From an uncultured Trichococcus sp. (lineage in GTDB: Bacteria > Bacillota > Bacilli > Lactobacillales > Aerococcaceae), in the NCBI RefSeq assembly GCF_963667775.1, contig NZ_OY764015.1:1567168-1631167 (forward strand): a stretch of 64,000 nucleotides of DNA, read 5' to 3'. The notes below the pieces were generated by a model that was not told the DNA's origin, searched no databases, and saw only the letters and a list, made by a program, of their open reading frames with translations. Made by a program: the position numbers and the translations under genes. Positions 16,749-25,312 of this stretch are shown here, piece after piece (the first letter of the stretch is position 1; the number at the start of each line of letters is the position of its first letter).

Positions 16749-17363
16749 ATGAAAGAAAAGTATATTGCCGATCCGTGGGCCAGAACCACCACGAGAAATA
16801 ATTTGAACGGTGATGAAGTCATCTCAAGTCTGCAAAAATGCATCCGTCGCGGTATGACGAAAGAAGCTTGTGAATTTGCATATGAAATGTACATCACTTC
16901 GCCTCAATTCGAAGAAAAACTCTGGCGCAGACTCTTGGCCATCTCTGTTGAAGACATCGGCATGGGAAATCCTAATGCGGCAGTGATGGTGAACAATTTC
17001 AACCAAATGCGCAAGGAATTCGCCTACAATGAATCAGATCGGGCAATGTTTTTCTTTCACGCAATCCGTGTTCTGACTGAATCCGAAAAAGATCGCTCAA
17101 CCGATTTGCTGAAAAATATTGTCATCAAAAGCTTTGCTATGGGATATGTTCCTGAGGTACCGGATTTCGCTTTGGATAAGCATACGACGCGCGGAATGGA
17201 AATGGGTCGCGATTCATTCCATTTCCTGCACGAAGCCAGCAAAGTCATTCCTCAAATGGAAGTGACCAACACTTATAAAGAAGAATACGAAGCCATTTTG
17301 AAAGAGTATGACCCTAATAAAACCGTTCCGAACGCATTCGTATTCAATAGCTGGCAAATATAG
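16749..17363 (+). CDS. Stand-alone MgsA_C (RarA C-terminal) domain protein
   Basis: A 204-residue protein resembling the C-terminal region of RarA/MgsA-type AAA+ ATPases, with no ATPase part: there is no Walker A or B motif. Typical segments are DEVISSLQKCIRRGMTKEAC, WRRLLAISVEDIGMGNPNA and FFHAIRVLTESEKDRSTD. ATG at 16749 follows GGAGACG. It is 20 bp upstream of a PTS EIIC and shares its operon. Such small relatives are known next to sugar genes, but I know of no defined role. The gene's position suggests sugar-linked function rather than replication repair. Confidence 0.7.
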   Translation: MKEKYIADPWARTTTRNNLNGDEVISSLQKCIRRGMTKEACEFAYEMYITSPQFEEKLWRRLLAISVEDIGMGNPNAAVMVNNFNQMRKEFAYNESDRAMFFFHAIRVLTESEKDRSTDLLKNIVIKSFAMGYVPEVPDFALDKHTTRGMEMGRDSFHFLHEASKVIPQMEVTNTYKEEYEAILKEYDPNKTVPNAFVFNSWQI

Positions 17364-17383
17364 AATCATAAGGAGATGTTGTA

Positions 17384-18691
17384 ATGAACAAAAAGGATTC
17401 CTTTTTAGAAAAACTGGACCGCATGCTGAGTCCGATAGGCACAAAAATAGGTAATCAAATTCATTTAAAAGCCATTTCCTCCGGTATGATGTTCGGGCTT
17501 CCCTTCATCGTTGTAGGATCGCTTTTCTTAATCTTTGCCAATCCAGCCATCAACATGGATCTGTATGACCCCGAGACGGCAAATATCTTCGTGCGCTTTT
17601 TGGCAGCCTGGAAAAACTTTGCCTCCGCAAACTACGAGCTGCTGACCGCGCCTTACAATATGACAATGGGGATTTTTGGTCTGATCTGTGCTTTCGGGAT
17701 CGCCTATTCCTTGGCTCGCGAGTACAAGTTGGACGCTGCCATGAACGGAATGATCTCGTTGGCGGTCTTTATGCTTGTGGTTGCAAGCAGCGTCGATGGC
17801 CAGATTTCAACTGAGTTTCTTGGCACAAACGGATTATTCGTTGCCATCATCATCGGATTGATCGTCGTGGAAGTATCCCGGTTGGTGGAAGTCCGGAACT
17901 GGAAGATTTCTATGCCGGATACGGTTCCCCCGGCTGTCACAGCGTTCGTCAATTCGATGCTGCCTTTATTTTTGAACATCATTTTGATTTATGGATTAAA
18001 TGTACTTATTATCGCATTGACCGGCAGCACCTTCCCGCAATTCGTCATGTTGTTGCTGACTCCTGCCTTAAGTTTTTCTGGAAACCTATGGGGATTCATC
18101 GCAATCGTCACATTCGGGAATTTTTTATGGCTTTTCGGAATCAACGGGACCTCCATCATTTTTCCGATCGTGTTTTCAATCGGAATCACAAATACCGGCA
18201 TCAACAGTGAATTGGTTGCCAGCGGTCAAGAGGCTACGGTTGCCATGAACCTGCAGATGTTCAGAATTTCTGTTTTGGGCGGTGCCGGCGGAACATTGGG
18301 CTTGATCATCTTGATGCTGCGCAGCAAGTTGGTTCATCTGAAGACGTTGAGCAAAATTTCAATTATCCCAGGCATCTGTGGTATCAACGAGCCCGTGATT
18401 TTTGGTTTGCCGATTGTCTTTAATCCAATCTTGGCGATTCCGTTCCTGCTGACACCGATCATCAATCTTGTTTTGACTTATTATGCCCAAGTAGCAGGCA
18501 TCATTTCGATGGGCTATATCATCGATCCGTCCTTTACGCCCTTCTTTGCGCAAGCTTACTTAGCCACGATGGACTTCAGAAACGTTCTCTTCTATTTTGG
18601 GCTGGTAGTTCTGAGCATCTTCATCTACTACCCGTTCTTCAAAGTCTATGAGAACAGCCTGAGCCGTCAAAGCGCTATGGAAAATCAGTAA
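17384..18691 (+). CDS. PTS EIIC, lactose/cellobiose family
   Basis: A 435-residue integral membrane EIIC subunit of the cellobiose/lichenan (CelB) family, which moves a sugar across the membrane while the partner EIIB phosphorylates it. Start motif LSPIGTKIGNQIHLKAISSG, around ten membrane segments, and the conserved GICGINEPVIFGLPIVFNP loop near residue 330 are clear. AAGGAGATG lies just upstream. No EIIA or EIIB gene is next to it, so it must borrow them from another locus. It is probably regulated by the RpiR protein at 15965. Substrate cannot be fixed from sequence. Confidence 0.9.
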   Translation: MNKKDSFLEKLDRMLSPIGTKIGNQIHLKAISSGMMFGLPFIVVGSLFLIFANPAINMDLYDPETANIFVRFLAAWKNFASANYELLTAPYNMTMGIFGLICAFGIAYSLAREYKLDAAMNGMISLAVFMLVVASSVDGQISTEFLGTNGLFVAIIIGLIVVEVSRLVEVRNWKISMPDTVPPAVTAFVNSMLPLFLNIILIYGLNVLIIALTGSTFPQFVMLLLTPALSFSGNLWGFIAIVTFGNFLWLFGINGTSIIFPIVFSIGITNTGINSELVASGQEATVAMNLQMFRISVLGGAGGTLGLIILMLRSKLVHLKTLSKISIIPGICGINEPVIFGLPIVFNPILAIPFLLTPIINLVLTYYAQVAGIISMGYIIDPSFTPFFAQAYLATMDFRNVLFYFGLVVLSIFIYYPFFKVYENSLSRQSAMENQ

Positions 18692-18717
18692 CAGCGAGAG
18701 CTTATTGCTGAATGAAC

Positions 18718-18775
18718 AAACCCCAGGCAGCCGCCTCTTCCATCGCGGGAGAGGCAGCTGCCTGGGGTTTTATTT
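18718..18775 (+). terminator. Strong terminator (composite module copy 1)
   Basis: AAACCCCAGGCAG (18718-18730) and CTGCCTGGGGTTT (18758-18770) close a stem extended inside by CCTCTTCC/GGGAGAGG. Related hairpins at 21879 and 30941 are followed by the same downstream words. Confidence 0.92.
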
Positions 18776-18779
18776 TGTT

Positions 18780-18906
18780 CAGTTGAAGAGCATGCATGTT
18801 GATCTAGGGTGTTTTGCGTTTTCGAAGGGCGATAGCCTGACAGATGTGGTTTCTCTCAGGTAAATCAGATACCCTCATGGGCTAACGCCCGACAGAAGAG
18901 CGATCT
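18780..18906. repeat. Composite-module tail with reverse family C unit
   Basis: GAAGAGCATGCATGTTGATC and CTAGGGTGTTTTGCG are followed by a reverse-oriented family C unit (CTAACGCCCGACAGAAGAGC). It runs straight into family B array 2. Equivalent tails follow the related hairpins near 21935 and 31000. Confidence 0.7.
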
Positions 18907-19365
18907 CTCGGCTCTTCGGTGTTTTTCACTCCTCGTTCAGCCGACATATCGCTCAGGTGTCGGCTATTCGGTGTTCTACGCTCTTCGTTCAGCCGACATA
19001 CCGCAACAGCGTCGGCTCTTCGGTATCTTCCGCTTCTTGTTCAGCCGACACATCTCGCTGGCGTCGGCTTTTCGGCATTCTTCGTTCTTCGTTCGGCCGA
19101 CATATCGCTCAGGCGTCGGCTGTTCGGTATCTTCCGCCCTTCGTTCAGCCGACATATCGCTCAGGTGTCGGCTCTTCGGCATTCTTCGTTCTTCGTTCGG
19201 CCGACATATCGCTCAGACGTCGGCTGTTCGGTATCTTCCGCCCTTCGTTCAGCCGACATATCGCTCAGGTGTCGGCTCTTCGGCATTCTTCGTTCTTCGT
19301 TCGGCCGACATATCGCTCAGGCGTCGGCTCTTCGGTGTTCTCCGATTTCCGACACTGGCGATCGA
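18907..19365. repeat. Family B array 2: nine units, exact 52-bp period
   Basis: The anchor GTCGGCT (first copy CTCGGCT) begins at 18907, 18959, 19011, 19063, 19115, 19167, 19219, 19271 and 19323: eight steps of exactly 52 bp. Perfect CAGCCGAC-13 nt-GTCGGCTG hairpins are present in several units; the other 23 nt vary more. It lies between the convergent PTS and toxin genes. All three forward frames stay open, which produces long artefact ORFs. Confidence 0.93.
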
Positions 19366-19417
19366 CCTATCCATATCAAGAAGTTTCTTCAGTGTGTTTA
19401 GCAATTTTGATCTATAG

Positions 19418-19714
19418 CTACTCAGCATTGATTCTATTTTCCGCTGTTTTATAAACTTCTTTTTTATCTCGTTTGCCGATTGCGACTATCTGGATAACCT
19501 CGATTTTTCCATTTATCTCCCGAAATACAATTCGAAGCCCCATTTTTTTGTTCTTCAACTTCCTACACTCGCTCAGTGAACCGTGTAATGCCTGTCCTGC
19601 TTGCATACCAGATTCTTTAATCCTTACAATAGCTTTGTCCACGAAAATCTTCTGACTTCCATCCAGAGAATCGTAATCCTGTTTCGATAACGCTGTCCAT
19701 TCTATCTTATGCAC
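19418..19714 (-). CDS. RelE/ParE-superfamily toxin
   Basis: A 98-residue toxin of the RelE/ParE fold: MHKIEWTALSKQDYDSLD at the start, LHGSLSECRKLKNKKMGLRI in the middle and VIQIVAIGKRDKKEVYKTA near the end, fitting RelE-type mRNA interferases, basic and compact. Start is GTG at 19714 behind GGGTGGG. It follows the antitoxin after a 3-bp gap, so the two are co-translated. It would cut ribosome-bound mRNA when the antitoxin is degraded. Chromosomal location beside repeats is typical of an acquired module. Confidence 0.85.
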   Translation of the reverse strand: MHKIEWTALSKQDYDSLDGSQKIFVDKAIVRIKESGMQAGQALHGSLSECRKLKNKKMGLRIVFREINGKIEVIQIVAIGKRDKKEVYKTAENRINAE

Positions 19715-19717
19715 AAA

Positions 19718-20038
19718 CTATTCCCACCCGTCATTCTCATCTATGGTAAGAAACTGATCAGCGTTGGCACCACGGACTTCTTCGTCCGAATATAGTTCTA
19801 AATCTTTGATAACTAAGCGTTTCTCTACTTCTAAGTCCAATACTCGCTCATGTAATACTTCGATTTCGTTTGTCAAAGATTCGTACTGTTCCTGCGTCAG
19901 CATAACGCCCGCAACAGCTCCACGATTAAAAACGTAGACAGGCGTGTTTTCTTCCTTAGCTTTTTTAAATACAATGGTTGGGGATTTTTTCACTTCAGAT
20001 ATGGAAGTGGTCGGGACGTCAAGAATTTTAAAGCTCAT
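19718..20038 (-). CDS. RelB/Phd-type antitoxin
   Basis: A 106-residue antitoxin. The N-terminus (FKILDVPTTSISEVKKSPTI, then VFNRGAVAGVMLTQEQYESL) is a Phd/YefM-like DNA-binding fold. The acidic C-terminal tail (about residues 60-106, ending TIDENDGWE) would wrap the toxin. The ATG at 20038 is chosen because GGAG lies 9 nt upstream; the ATG at 20047 has no room. It should neutralise the toxin and repress the operon. A related C-terminal codon string survives at 31286-31318. Confidence 0.85.
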   Translation of the reverse strand: MSFKILDVPTTSISEVKKSPTIVFKKAKEENTPVYVFNRGAVAGVMLTQEQYESLTNEIEVLHERVLDLEVEKRLVIKDLELYSDEEVRGANADQFLTIDENDGWE

Positions 20039-20063
20039 CTCTATCATCTCCTTAGTTTACCCC

Positions 20064-20093
20064 AGTATACACCGTTTAAAAATCTTTTAAAAG
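20064..20093 (-). promoter_or_regulatory. Candidate promoter/operator of the toxin-antitoxin operon
   Basis: On the minus strand TATACT (20064-20069) is a -10 candidate. A CTTTTAAAAG palindrome (20084-20093) lies where the -35 should be, a reasonable autoregulatory site. Confidence 0.4.
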
Positions 20094-20181
20094 TCTTTTG
20101 ACAATATTATTAATATAAAAAAGTCATTGCTTTAAAGGAATGAATGTTTATCACGCTGCGCGAACAGCCGGCTGGAGCCGG

Positions 20182-20612
20182 CATTGGTCCTTCGGTATCT
20201 CCACTCTTCGTTCAGCCGACACACCTCGCCGGCGTCGGCTGTTCGGCATTCTTCGCCCTTCGTTCAGCCGACATACCGCAACAGCGTCGGCTGTTCGGTA
20301 TCTTCCGCTCTTCGTTCAGCCGACATATCACGCAGGTGTCGGCTTTTCGATATCTTCCGCCCTTCGTTCAGCCGACATACCTCGCCGGCGTCGGCTGTTC
20401 GGCATTCTTCGCTCTTCTTTCAGCCGACATACCGCAACAGCGTCGGCTCTTCGGCATTCTTCGCTCTTCTTTCAGCCGACACACCTCGCCGGCGTCGGCT
20501 GTTCGGCATTCTTCGCCCTTCGTTCAGCCGACACATCGCTCAGGCGTCGGCTGTTCGGTATCTTCCGCTCTTCGTTCAGCCGACATATCACGCAGGTGTC
20601 GGCTGTTCATTC
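20182..20612. repeat. Family B array 3: eight units plus degenerate leader, exact 52-bp period
   Basis: GTCGGCT begins at 20234, 20286, 20338, 20390, 20442, 20494, 20546 and 20598, each step 52 bp; a degenerate unit precedes at 20182. The right end overlaps the last codons of the minus-strand NERD gene. It separates that gene from the antitoxin promoter. Confidence 0.93.
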
Positions 20613-21514
20613 ACTGGGATATAGTATCTGCAACTCTCGCTTCCTGCAGCCTGATATTCCCGCTTCAAAATCTTATAGACGCGATTTGTATCTTCCGTGC
20701 CACACCAATCCGCCAAACGTTTTGTTGTCAGTTTTTCATTTGGAAAGAGCGTATGGAAATCCGAAATGCTGTTGCTGATGGCTTTTTGTATGATCATCTT
20801 CTTCCCACAGCTTTCACACATATGGGAACGCCCACAAAAGTTATGCACGAGCAACCCACATGTTGGGCAAATAATGCCTTTATTCATTTTTTCGTACTCA
20901 TATTTGATCAATTTGCTTGGGTACTCAGGATCATGGCATTCGACAAGTGCTTGCGCCAACTTTTCCAATTCCGGATTTGTTACGGGTTTCATGTTTTGCA
21001 GTTCACGGAAATGCTCCGAAATCTGCCCAGGAAGAATGCTGTCACCCTCATATGGAGCTCCCCAGATTGAAAATTCTGGATTTACGTATACTATGAATGC
21101 TTCAATTTCCATCGAATAGCCCAAGCTCTTCAGCAGCTTCCTCAGCCTTACTTTTGTTTTCGTTAGCTGAAGGGAAGGATTTTCCAAAGTAGTGCCAGAT
21201 TGCTTCATAAATTCTTCCGGCCCCCAGTGGTGTACCCCACCGTAATTTTTGATTTCATATAACACTATTTTACCTTCACAAATAAGCAACGCATCTATTT
21301 GCAATGAAGAACGTCTAATTTCCAACTGCAAATCATTCAGAACAATACATTTCGCCCCCAGTTTTTCTGTCAGACCATCAAATCGGCACTCACCCTCATA
21401 TCCTTTTTTCAGATTGAGGTAGTAATAATAATCTTCTTTATCCAATCGCATACGGCTCGCTAAAATTTCATAAATACGTAAATTCATAGATTTTGTGCGT
21501 TCCTTAAATGCCAA
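20588..21514 (-). CDS. NERD (nuclease-related) domain protein with zinc ribbon
   Basis: A 308-residue protein. A NERD domain (about residues 35-150) shows GYEGECRFDGL, QIDALLICEGKIVLYEIKNY (D..and E-x-K, as in restriction-type nuclease cores) and later a Cys4-type zinc ribbon (CPTCGLL...CESCGKK, about 225-250), then a helical tail. NERD proteins are suspected DNA-processing enzymes, but activity is unproven. TTG at 21514 has GGAGGCGG 8 nt upstream; an in-frame TTG at 21529 and ATG at 21487 are alternatives. The final codons (NEQPTPA) and stop come from the family B repeat, so the original 3' end may have been replaced. Confidence 0.75.
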   Translation of the reverse strand: MAFKERTKSMNLRIYEILASRMRLDKEDYYYYLNLKKGYEGECRFDGLTEKLGAKCIVLNDLQLEIRRSSLQIDALLICEGKIVLYEIKNYGGVHHWGPEEFMKQSGTTLENPSLQLTKTKVRLRKLLKSLGYSMEIEAFIVYVNPEFSIWGAPYEGDSILPGQISEHFRELQNMKPVTNPELEKLAQALVECHDPEYPSKLIKYEYEKMNKGIICPTCGLLVHNFCGRSHMCESCGKKMIIQKAISNSISDFHTLFPNEKLTTKRLADWCGTEDTNRVYKILKREYQAAGSESCRYYIPVNEQPTPA

Positions 21515-21653
21515 TACATCCGCCTCCAATATTTCTTTTCGAAGGTAATATACGCATAATGTGCTGTAAAGCTTCTATATTAGAGGCAGCGGTTATTATT
21601 TATGGAACCCAAAGTATGTTTCTACGTAAACGAGGTGTGGTGCCGCATCATGC

Positions 21654-21862
21654 GTCGGCTGTTTGTTTTCCTTTGCCCTTCGTTCAGTCGACGATTTTTA
21701 TTTTTGTCGACTGTTCGGTATTCTTCACTCCTCGTTCAGTCAACACATCGCGCGGGTGTTGACTGTTCGTTATCATCCAATTTCAGTTCAGTCAACACAT
21801 CACGCTTCCGTCGGCTCTTCGGTAACATTCGTGCTTTGTTCAGCCGACATTCATGCTTTTCA
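21654..21862. repeat. Family B array 4: four units, exact 52-bp period
   Basis: Anchors at 21654 (GTCGGCT), 21706 (GTCGACT), 21758 (GTTGACT) and 21810 (GTCGGCT), each 52 bp apart although the sequence has diverged. Positions 21530-21653 hold nothing else that I can support. Confidence 0.88.
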
Positions 21863-21878
21863 GATTTATACGTACTAA

Positions 21879-21965
21879 AAAAGCAGCTCCCTCATCCATC
21901 ATTGGAGAGGCGGCTGCCTGATTTTTGTTTATTTGAAGAGCAGATATGTTGTTCTAGGGTGTTTT
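21879..21965. repeat. Composite module copy 2 (decayed hairpin plus tail)
   Basis: GCAGCTCCCTC and GAGAGGCGGCTGC arms resemble the terminators at 18718 and 30941, with mismatches in the left arm. A T-rich stretch and the tail TTGTTCTAGGGTGTTTTGCG follow, then family B array 5. No gene lies immediately upstream, so it is not needed as a terminator here. Confidence 0.65.
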
Positions 21966-22010
21966 GCGCTTTCTATAGGCGTTAGCCCGTGACATGCATA
22001 CCGCGTGGCC

Positions 22011-22215
22011 GTTGGCTTTTCGGTGTTCTTCGATTTTCGTTCAGCCGACATACCTCGAAGGCGTCGACTGTTCAGCATTCCCCACTCCTCGTTTAGTCAA
22101 CACATCGCGCGGGCGTCGGCTGTTCGGTGTTCTCCGCTTTTCGTTCAGTCCACACATCAGGATTCCGTCGGCCCTTCGGTAACATCCGTTCTTCGTTCAG
22201 CCGACATTCATGTTT
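22011..22215. repeat. Family B array 5: four units, exact 52-bp period
   Basis: Anchors at 22011 (GTTGGCT), 22063 (GTCGACT), 22115 (GTCGGCT) and 22167 (GTCGGCC), each 52 bp apart, ending in a CAGCCGACATTCATG arm shared with the end of array 4. Confidence 0.88.
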
Positions 22216-22266
22216 TTCTGGATTATACGGCTACCTGTTCGATACATTTTTTTATGATGTTATTTT

Positions 22267-23832
22267 TCAAACTATCCCATATTTCCGGAACAGATAGCAA
22301 GGTGTACAGCTCCAGGCGTGGCAATAGCTGTTGATCATTTCGTCTCCGTAAGGAGAGAATGTTACGTCCTCGGGATAATAGACTTCCCAGAAGGTGTCGG
22401 CGCCGTTTTCGACCATGCCGCCCCAATACAGTTTGATGATGCGGATTGCTTCATCGCGGAATCCTTCTTGCAACAGAGCTTCCACGTAATGATGGTACAT
22501 GTAAGGCGAATTGCATCCGACAACTGATTCAGCATCCAGAGCCAGCAAGTTTTCCAATACTTTCCTGCGCAGATCTGCATCGCCGGCTTCGGCCAGCAGC
22601 ATCCACGTCTGCGAAGGGATCGCGATCTGTCCGCTCGTCGGATCCACGAACAGTCCTTTTTCTTCATTGTAGTAGGTGCTCAACGCATACTGCTCCAAGG
22701 CTTGGATTTTGACGTCCAGCTCTTCAATCAGCTTGTTGTCTTCCATATAGGCGGCCAATTCTTTCAGTCGTTTATATGAGTATATGAAAATGCCCTGGAT
22801 GGCGATTTGCTTGTCCAGCGGTTCGTTCCAATCGATGAAGGCCCACCAGCCTTCCGGCACGTTGACTTCCCCGGTTGGCAAAACATTATCCTCCAACACA
22901 CGCAGTTGCGCGACGGCTGTGGCGTAGAGATCGGTCAACGTATCCTTGTCGTTCGTCTCGCGGTAATAGTCCAATAAAGTGTCGATGAAGAACAGACTGT
23001 AGTCCGCCAAGAAGGTATCGTCCGGGATCAATCTTGGCTCGATGAAGACATTCGCGGATACTTGCCCTTCGCTGGTCGTTTGGGCCGCAAAGAGATAGAG
23101 GCATTTCTTGACCAAATCATTGGCTCCGAAAGTGGCGTAATTCGCCAAGGCCTGCAGTCTCAGATCGCCCAGCCATAAGCGCCTGTCCCTTTTCGGTCCG
23201 TCCTCGAATACGTCCTGCATGCATTGCATCAGCGTCTTCTGCGAAACCCTGTCGATCTCCTGCAGCAATTGATCGTCGGTTTCCAACTGCTGCATTTTTG
23301 CCTTATCGGCGGAACTTTCTGTCGTGCAGCTCAGCTTCAGGTTGATCTGGTACTTAGGGGACGTGTCCACCACTTCGATCTTCAGGTAGCGGAAGGAGAA
23401 TCGGTGTTTGAGCTCCAGGGTTTCCGGAAGCACATCGACCGTCAACAGTTCCTCCTGAAGCCAGGAAGCGCTCAATTCGCCTTTGTAGCTGTCGAACGAA
23501 CGGATCACTTCAATCGGCGTCTCGCCGAAGGACAGCCGCAATTTTGCGGGTGCATCCGGTGGGCTGCCCAAGGATGTGATTGCGAGCGACACCCTGCCGA
23601 CGCAGTGCTCGCCGAAATCGACGATCACCTGCTCTTTGCGGTCCATCCGGATGCCTTCGTTGGGATCGTATCCGGCCACTTCGACCAGCTCGTTTGCGGA
23701 CTCTGGCGCCTCGGCAACGATTCTTTTTGGCAGCACTTGTTCGTGGTACATCTCAATTTCAATCTGTTTGATTTTCTCTTCGAATGCTTCATTCGTGATG
23801 AAACGGATGTCAGGGTTGGTTTGGAACTCCAT
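22267..23832 (-). CDS. GH78-like alpha-L-rhamnosidase-family protein
   Basis: A 521-residue cytoplasmic protein with an N-terminal beta-rich region (about 1-165) and a C-terminal six-hairpin alpha/alpha barrel. FEDGPKRDRRLWLGDLRLQA is the GH78 catalytic-site signature, and DTFWEVYYPEDVTF with SYCHAWSCTPCYLF matches the barrel end of rhamnosidase-like enzymes. It is shorter than many GH78 enzymes, so substrate may differ from simple rhamnosides. No signal peptide. It is the last gene of the ABC importer operon and overlaps the DUF624 gene by 23 bp, so it likely hydrolyses the imported oligosaccharide. Confidence 0.82.
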   Translation of the reverse strand: MEFQTNPDIRFITNEAFEEKIKQIEIEMYHEQVLPKRIVAEAPESANELVEVAGYDPNEGIRMDRKEQVIVDFGEHCVGRVSLAITSLGSPPDAPAKLRLSFGETPIEVIRSFDSYKGELSASWLQEELLTVDVLPETLELKHRFSFRYLKIEVVDTSPKYQINLKLSCTTESSADKAKMQQLETDDQLLQEIDRVSQKTLMQCMQDVFEDGPKRDRRLWLGDLRLQALANYATFGANDLVKKCLYLFAAQTTSEGQVSANVFIEPRLIPDDTFLADYSLFFIDTLLDYYRETNDKDTLTDLYATAVAQLRVLEDNVLPTGEVNVPEGWWAFIDWNEPLDKQIAIQGIFIYSYKRLKELAAYMEDNKLIEELDVKIQALEQYALSTYYNEEKGLFVDPTSGQIAIPSQTWMLLAEAGDADLRRKVLENLLALDAESVVGCNSPYMYHHYVEALLQEGFRDEAIRIIKLYWGGMVENGADTFWEVYYPEDVTFSPYGDEMINSYCHAWSCTPCYLFRKYGIV

Positions 23833-24478
23833 ATTTATTTATGTCCTTTCTGCTGTTATGAAATAGGCCGTGCAGGCACATGATGGCTGCCCCGAAAACG
23901 AAGATGATCGCCATATAGGACAGCTTGAAGGAAGCAGCGACACCCAGGACAACCATCACTAGCACGGCTGCATTTTTCAGGAAATTTGGCAGGTATGTTG
24001 CCAGAGTTTGTTTCAATAGATTCCGTCCCTTGAAAGAAATGGCTTCCCTGCCAAGATTGATGCCGAAGCTCATTTCGAAGACGATTAAAACGATGTTCAT
24101 CGCATACAGAAGATACGTGATTGGGCCGGTCACGGCTGACACATATAGGGTGGTCAGGCCGAGGTAGAAAGCCAACGTCAAAAGCGCCGACAGATGCATT
24201 TCTTTCCTCAGCGTGAACCGCAGCTCCCTCAGGTAAATCCCGAAGATGCCGGAGCTGTTCCCCCCTTTCAATGCATGCGCCGTCCGCAGCAAGGCCAGGA
24301 TGCTGGGCATGAGCGTGAGGCTGGTCAACAGGTAAATCGGGAAGAACACGACTTTGAAATCAAACAGGAAGAACACTTGGAAAAAGAAGGCGTTCGTCAC
24401 CAAGAACAGGGTGTTCAGGATGATCACGCGATAAAATAAATCGAACAATCCCATCAGTTTTGTCAGTCGGTCATTCAC
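23810..24478 (-). CDS. DUF624 (YesL-like) membrane protein
   Basis: A 222-residue integral membrane protein of the DUF624/YesL family, with about five hydrophobic segments (for example VIILNTLFLVTNAFFFQVFF). YesL-like genes accompany rhamnogalacturonan or other oligosaccharide importers in Firmicutes, but their role is not known. It lies 6 bp after the MalG-type permease and overlaps the GH78-like gene, so it is firmly part of this operon. Another DUF624 gene occupies the same place in the arabinan-type locus (52912). Confidence 0.85.
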   Translation of the reverse strand: MNDRLTKLMGLFDLFYRVIILNTLFLVTNAFFFQVFFLFDFKVVFFPIYLLTSLTLMPSILALLRTAHALKGGNSSGIFGIYLRELRFTLRKEMHLSALLTLAFYLGLTTLYVSAVTGPITYLLYAMNIVLIVFEMSFGINLGREAISFKGRNLLKQTLATYLPNFLKNAAVLVMVVLGVAASFKLSYMAIIFVFGAAIMCLHGLFHNSRKDINKYGVPNQP

Positions 24479-24484
24479 GAGTCA

Positions 24485-25312
24485 TCATCCTTTCACTGCG
24501 CCTGCCGAGATGCCGCCTATGAAATACTTCTGCAGTACCGAGAACAGCGTTATCAATGGAATGGCGCACAAAATACAGGCGGCGAAGAGGACGCTCCACT
24601 GGGCGGGATTCTCTTTATCGCCCAAGAAGTTCAGCATCGTGACCGGCAGACTCATTTCAGCCTGTTTGTTTACGAAGATCAGCGGGTAAAAATAGTCATT
24701 CCAGATCCAGATGCCTTGCGTGATCACGACGGAAACGGTCGCTGGTGCAAGCAGAGGGAAGACCATCCGGAAAAAGCGTGTGAAGAGATTGGCCCCATCC
24801 AGATAGGCCGATTCTTCTATTTCAGGCGGGACGCTGCGCATGAACCCCGTGTATAAAAAGGTCGAGAACGGGATGCTGCAGGTGATGAACATGATCATGG
24901 GCGTAAAGCGATTGCTTGGGATGCCGATTGTGCTGAACACTTGCGCGATCGGAATGATGACCATCTGACCAGGAATGACCAATCCGGAAATAAACAGGAT
25001 GTAGAGCGCTTTGCTCAGTTTGCTGTTGATTCTGCCTAATGGGTAAGCTGCCATCGCCGCCAACAGGACGACAATCACGACACTGCCTATCGTCGTAATC
25101 AAACTATTCATGAAGGATGTCATAAAATTCATCTTTTCAAATGCCACACGATAGCTTTCGAAGGAAATATCCGAAAACAGCATCAGGGGTGAAGACGTGT
25201 CCCCTGGGCTTTTCAAGGAAGTCGATAAGGCGATGGCAAGAGGTGATAAGGTAACCAATAAGAATAGGCTCAAGCCGATGTGGACTGCTAAATTGCTGGA
25301 TTTTTTACTCAT
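24485..25312 (-). CDS. ABC sugar importer permease, MalG type
   Basis: A 275-residue inner-membrane permease with about six hydrophobic segments. The EAA loop (EIEESAYLDGANLFTRFFRM, about residue 165) contacts the ATPase. It forms a heterodimer with the MalF-type permease, whose stop codon it overlaps by 4 bp. No ATPase gene is in the operon, so a shared MsmK/MsmX-type ATPase elsewhere is expected. Substrate is an oligosaccharide by context. Confidence 0.92.
   Translation of the reverse strand: MSKKSSNLAVHIGLSLFLLVTLSPLAIALSTSLKSPGDTSSPLMLFSDISFESYRVAFEKMNFMTSFMNSLITTIGSVVIVVLLAAMAAYPLGRINSKLSKALYILFISGLVIPGQMVIIPIAQVFSTIGIPSNRFTPMIMFITCSIPFSTFLYTGFMRSVPPEIEESAYLDGANLFTRFFRMVFPLLAPATVSVVITQGIWIWNDYFYPLIFVNKQAEMSLPVTMLNFLGDKENPAQWSVLFAACILCAIPLITLFSVLQKYFIGGISAGAVKG

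Noticed and set aside
18919-19454. Proteins encoded across the repeat arrays (also at 2866-3357, 20140-21070, 21508-22334 and 30930-31457)
   Set aside because: All three forward frames are open because the 52-bp unit has few stops and shifts frame at every repeat. There are no ribosome sites and the translations are the same repeat in each frame.
18907-20612. CRISPR array
   Set aside because: The period is constant, but the whole 52-bp unit is conserved rather than short repeats with unique spacers, the repeats drift, and no cas genes are present.
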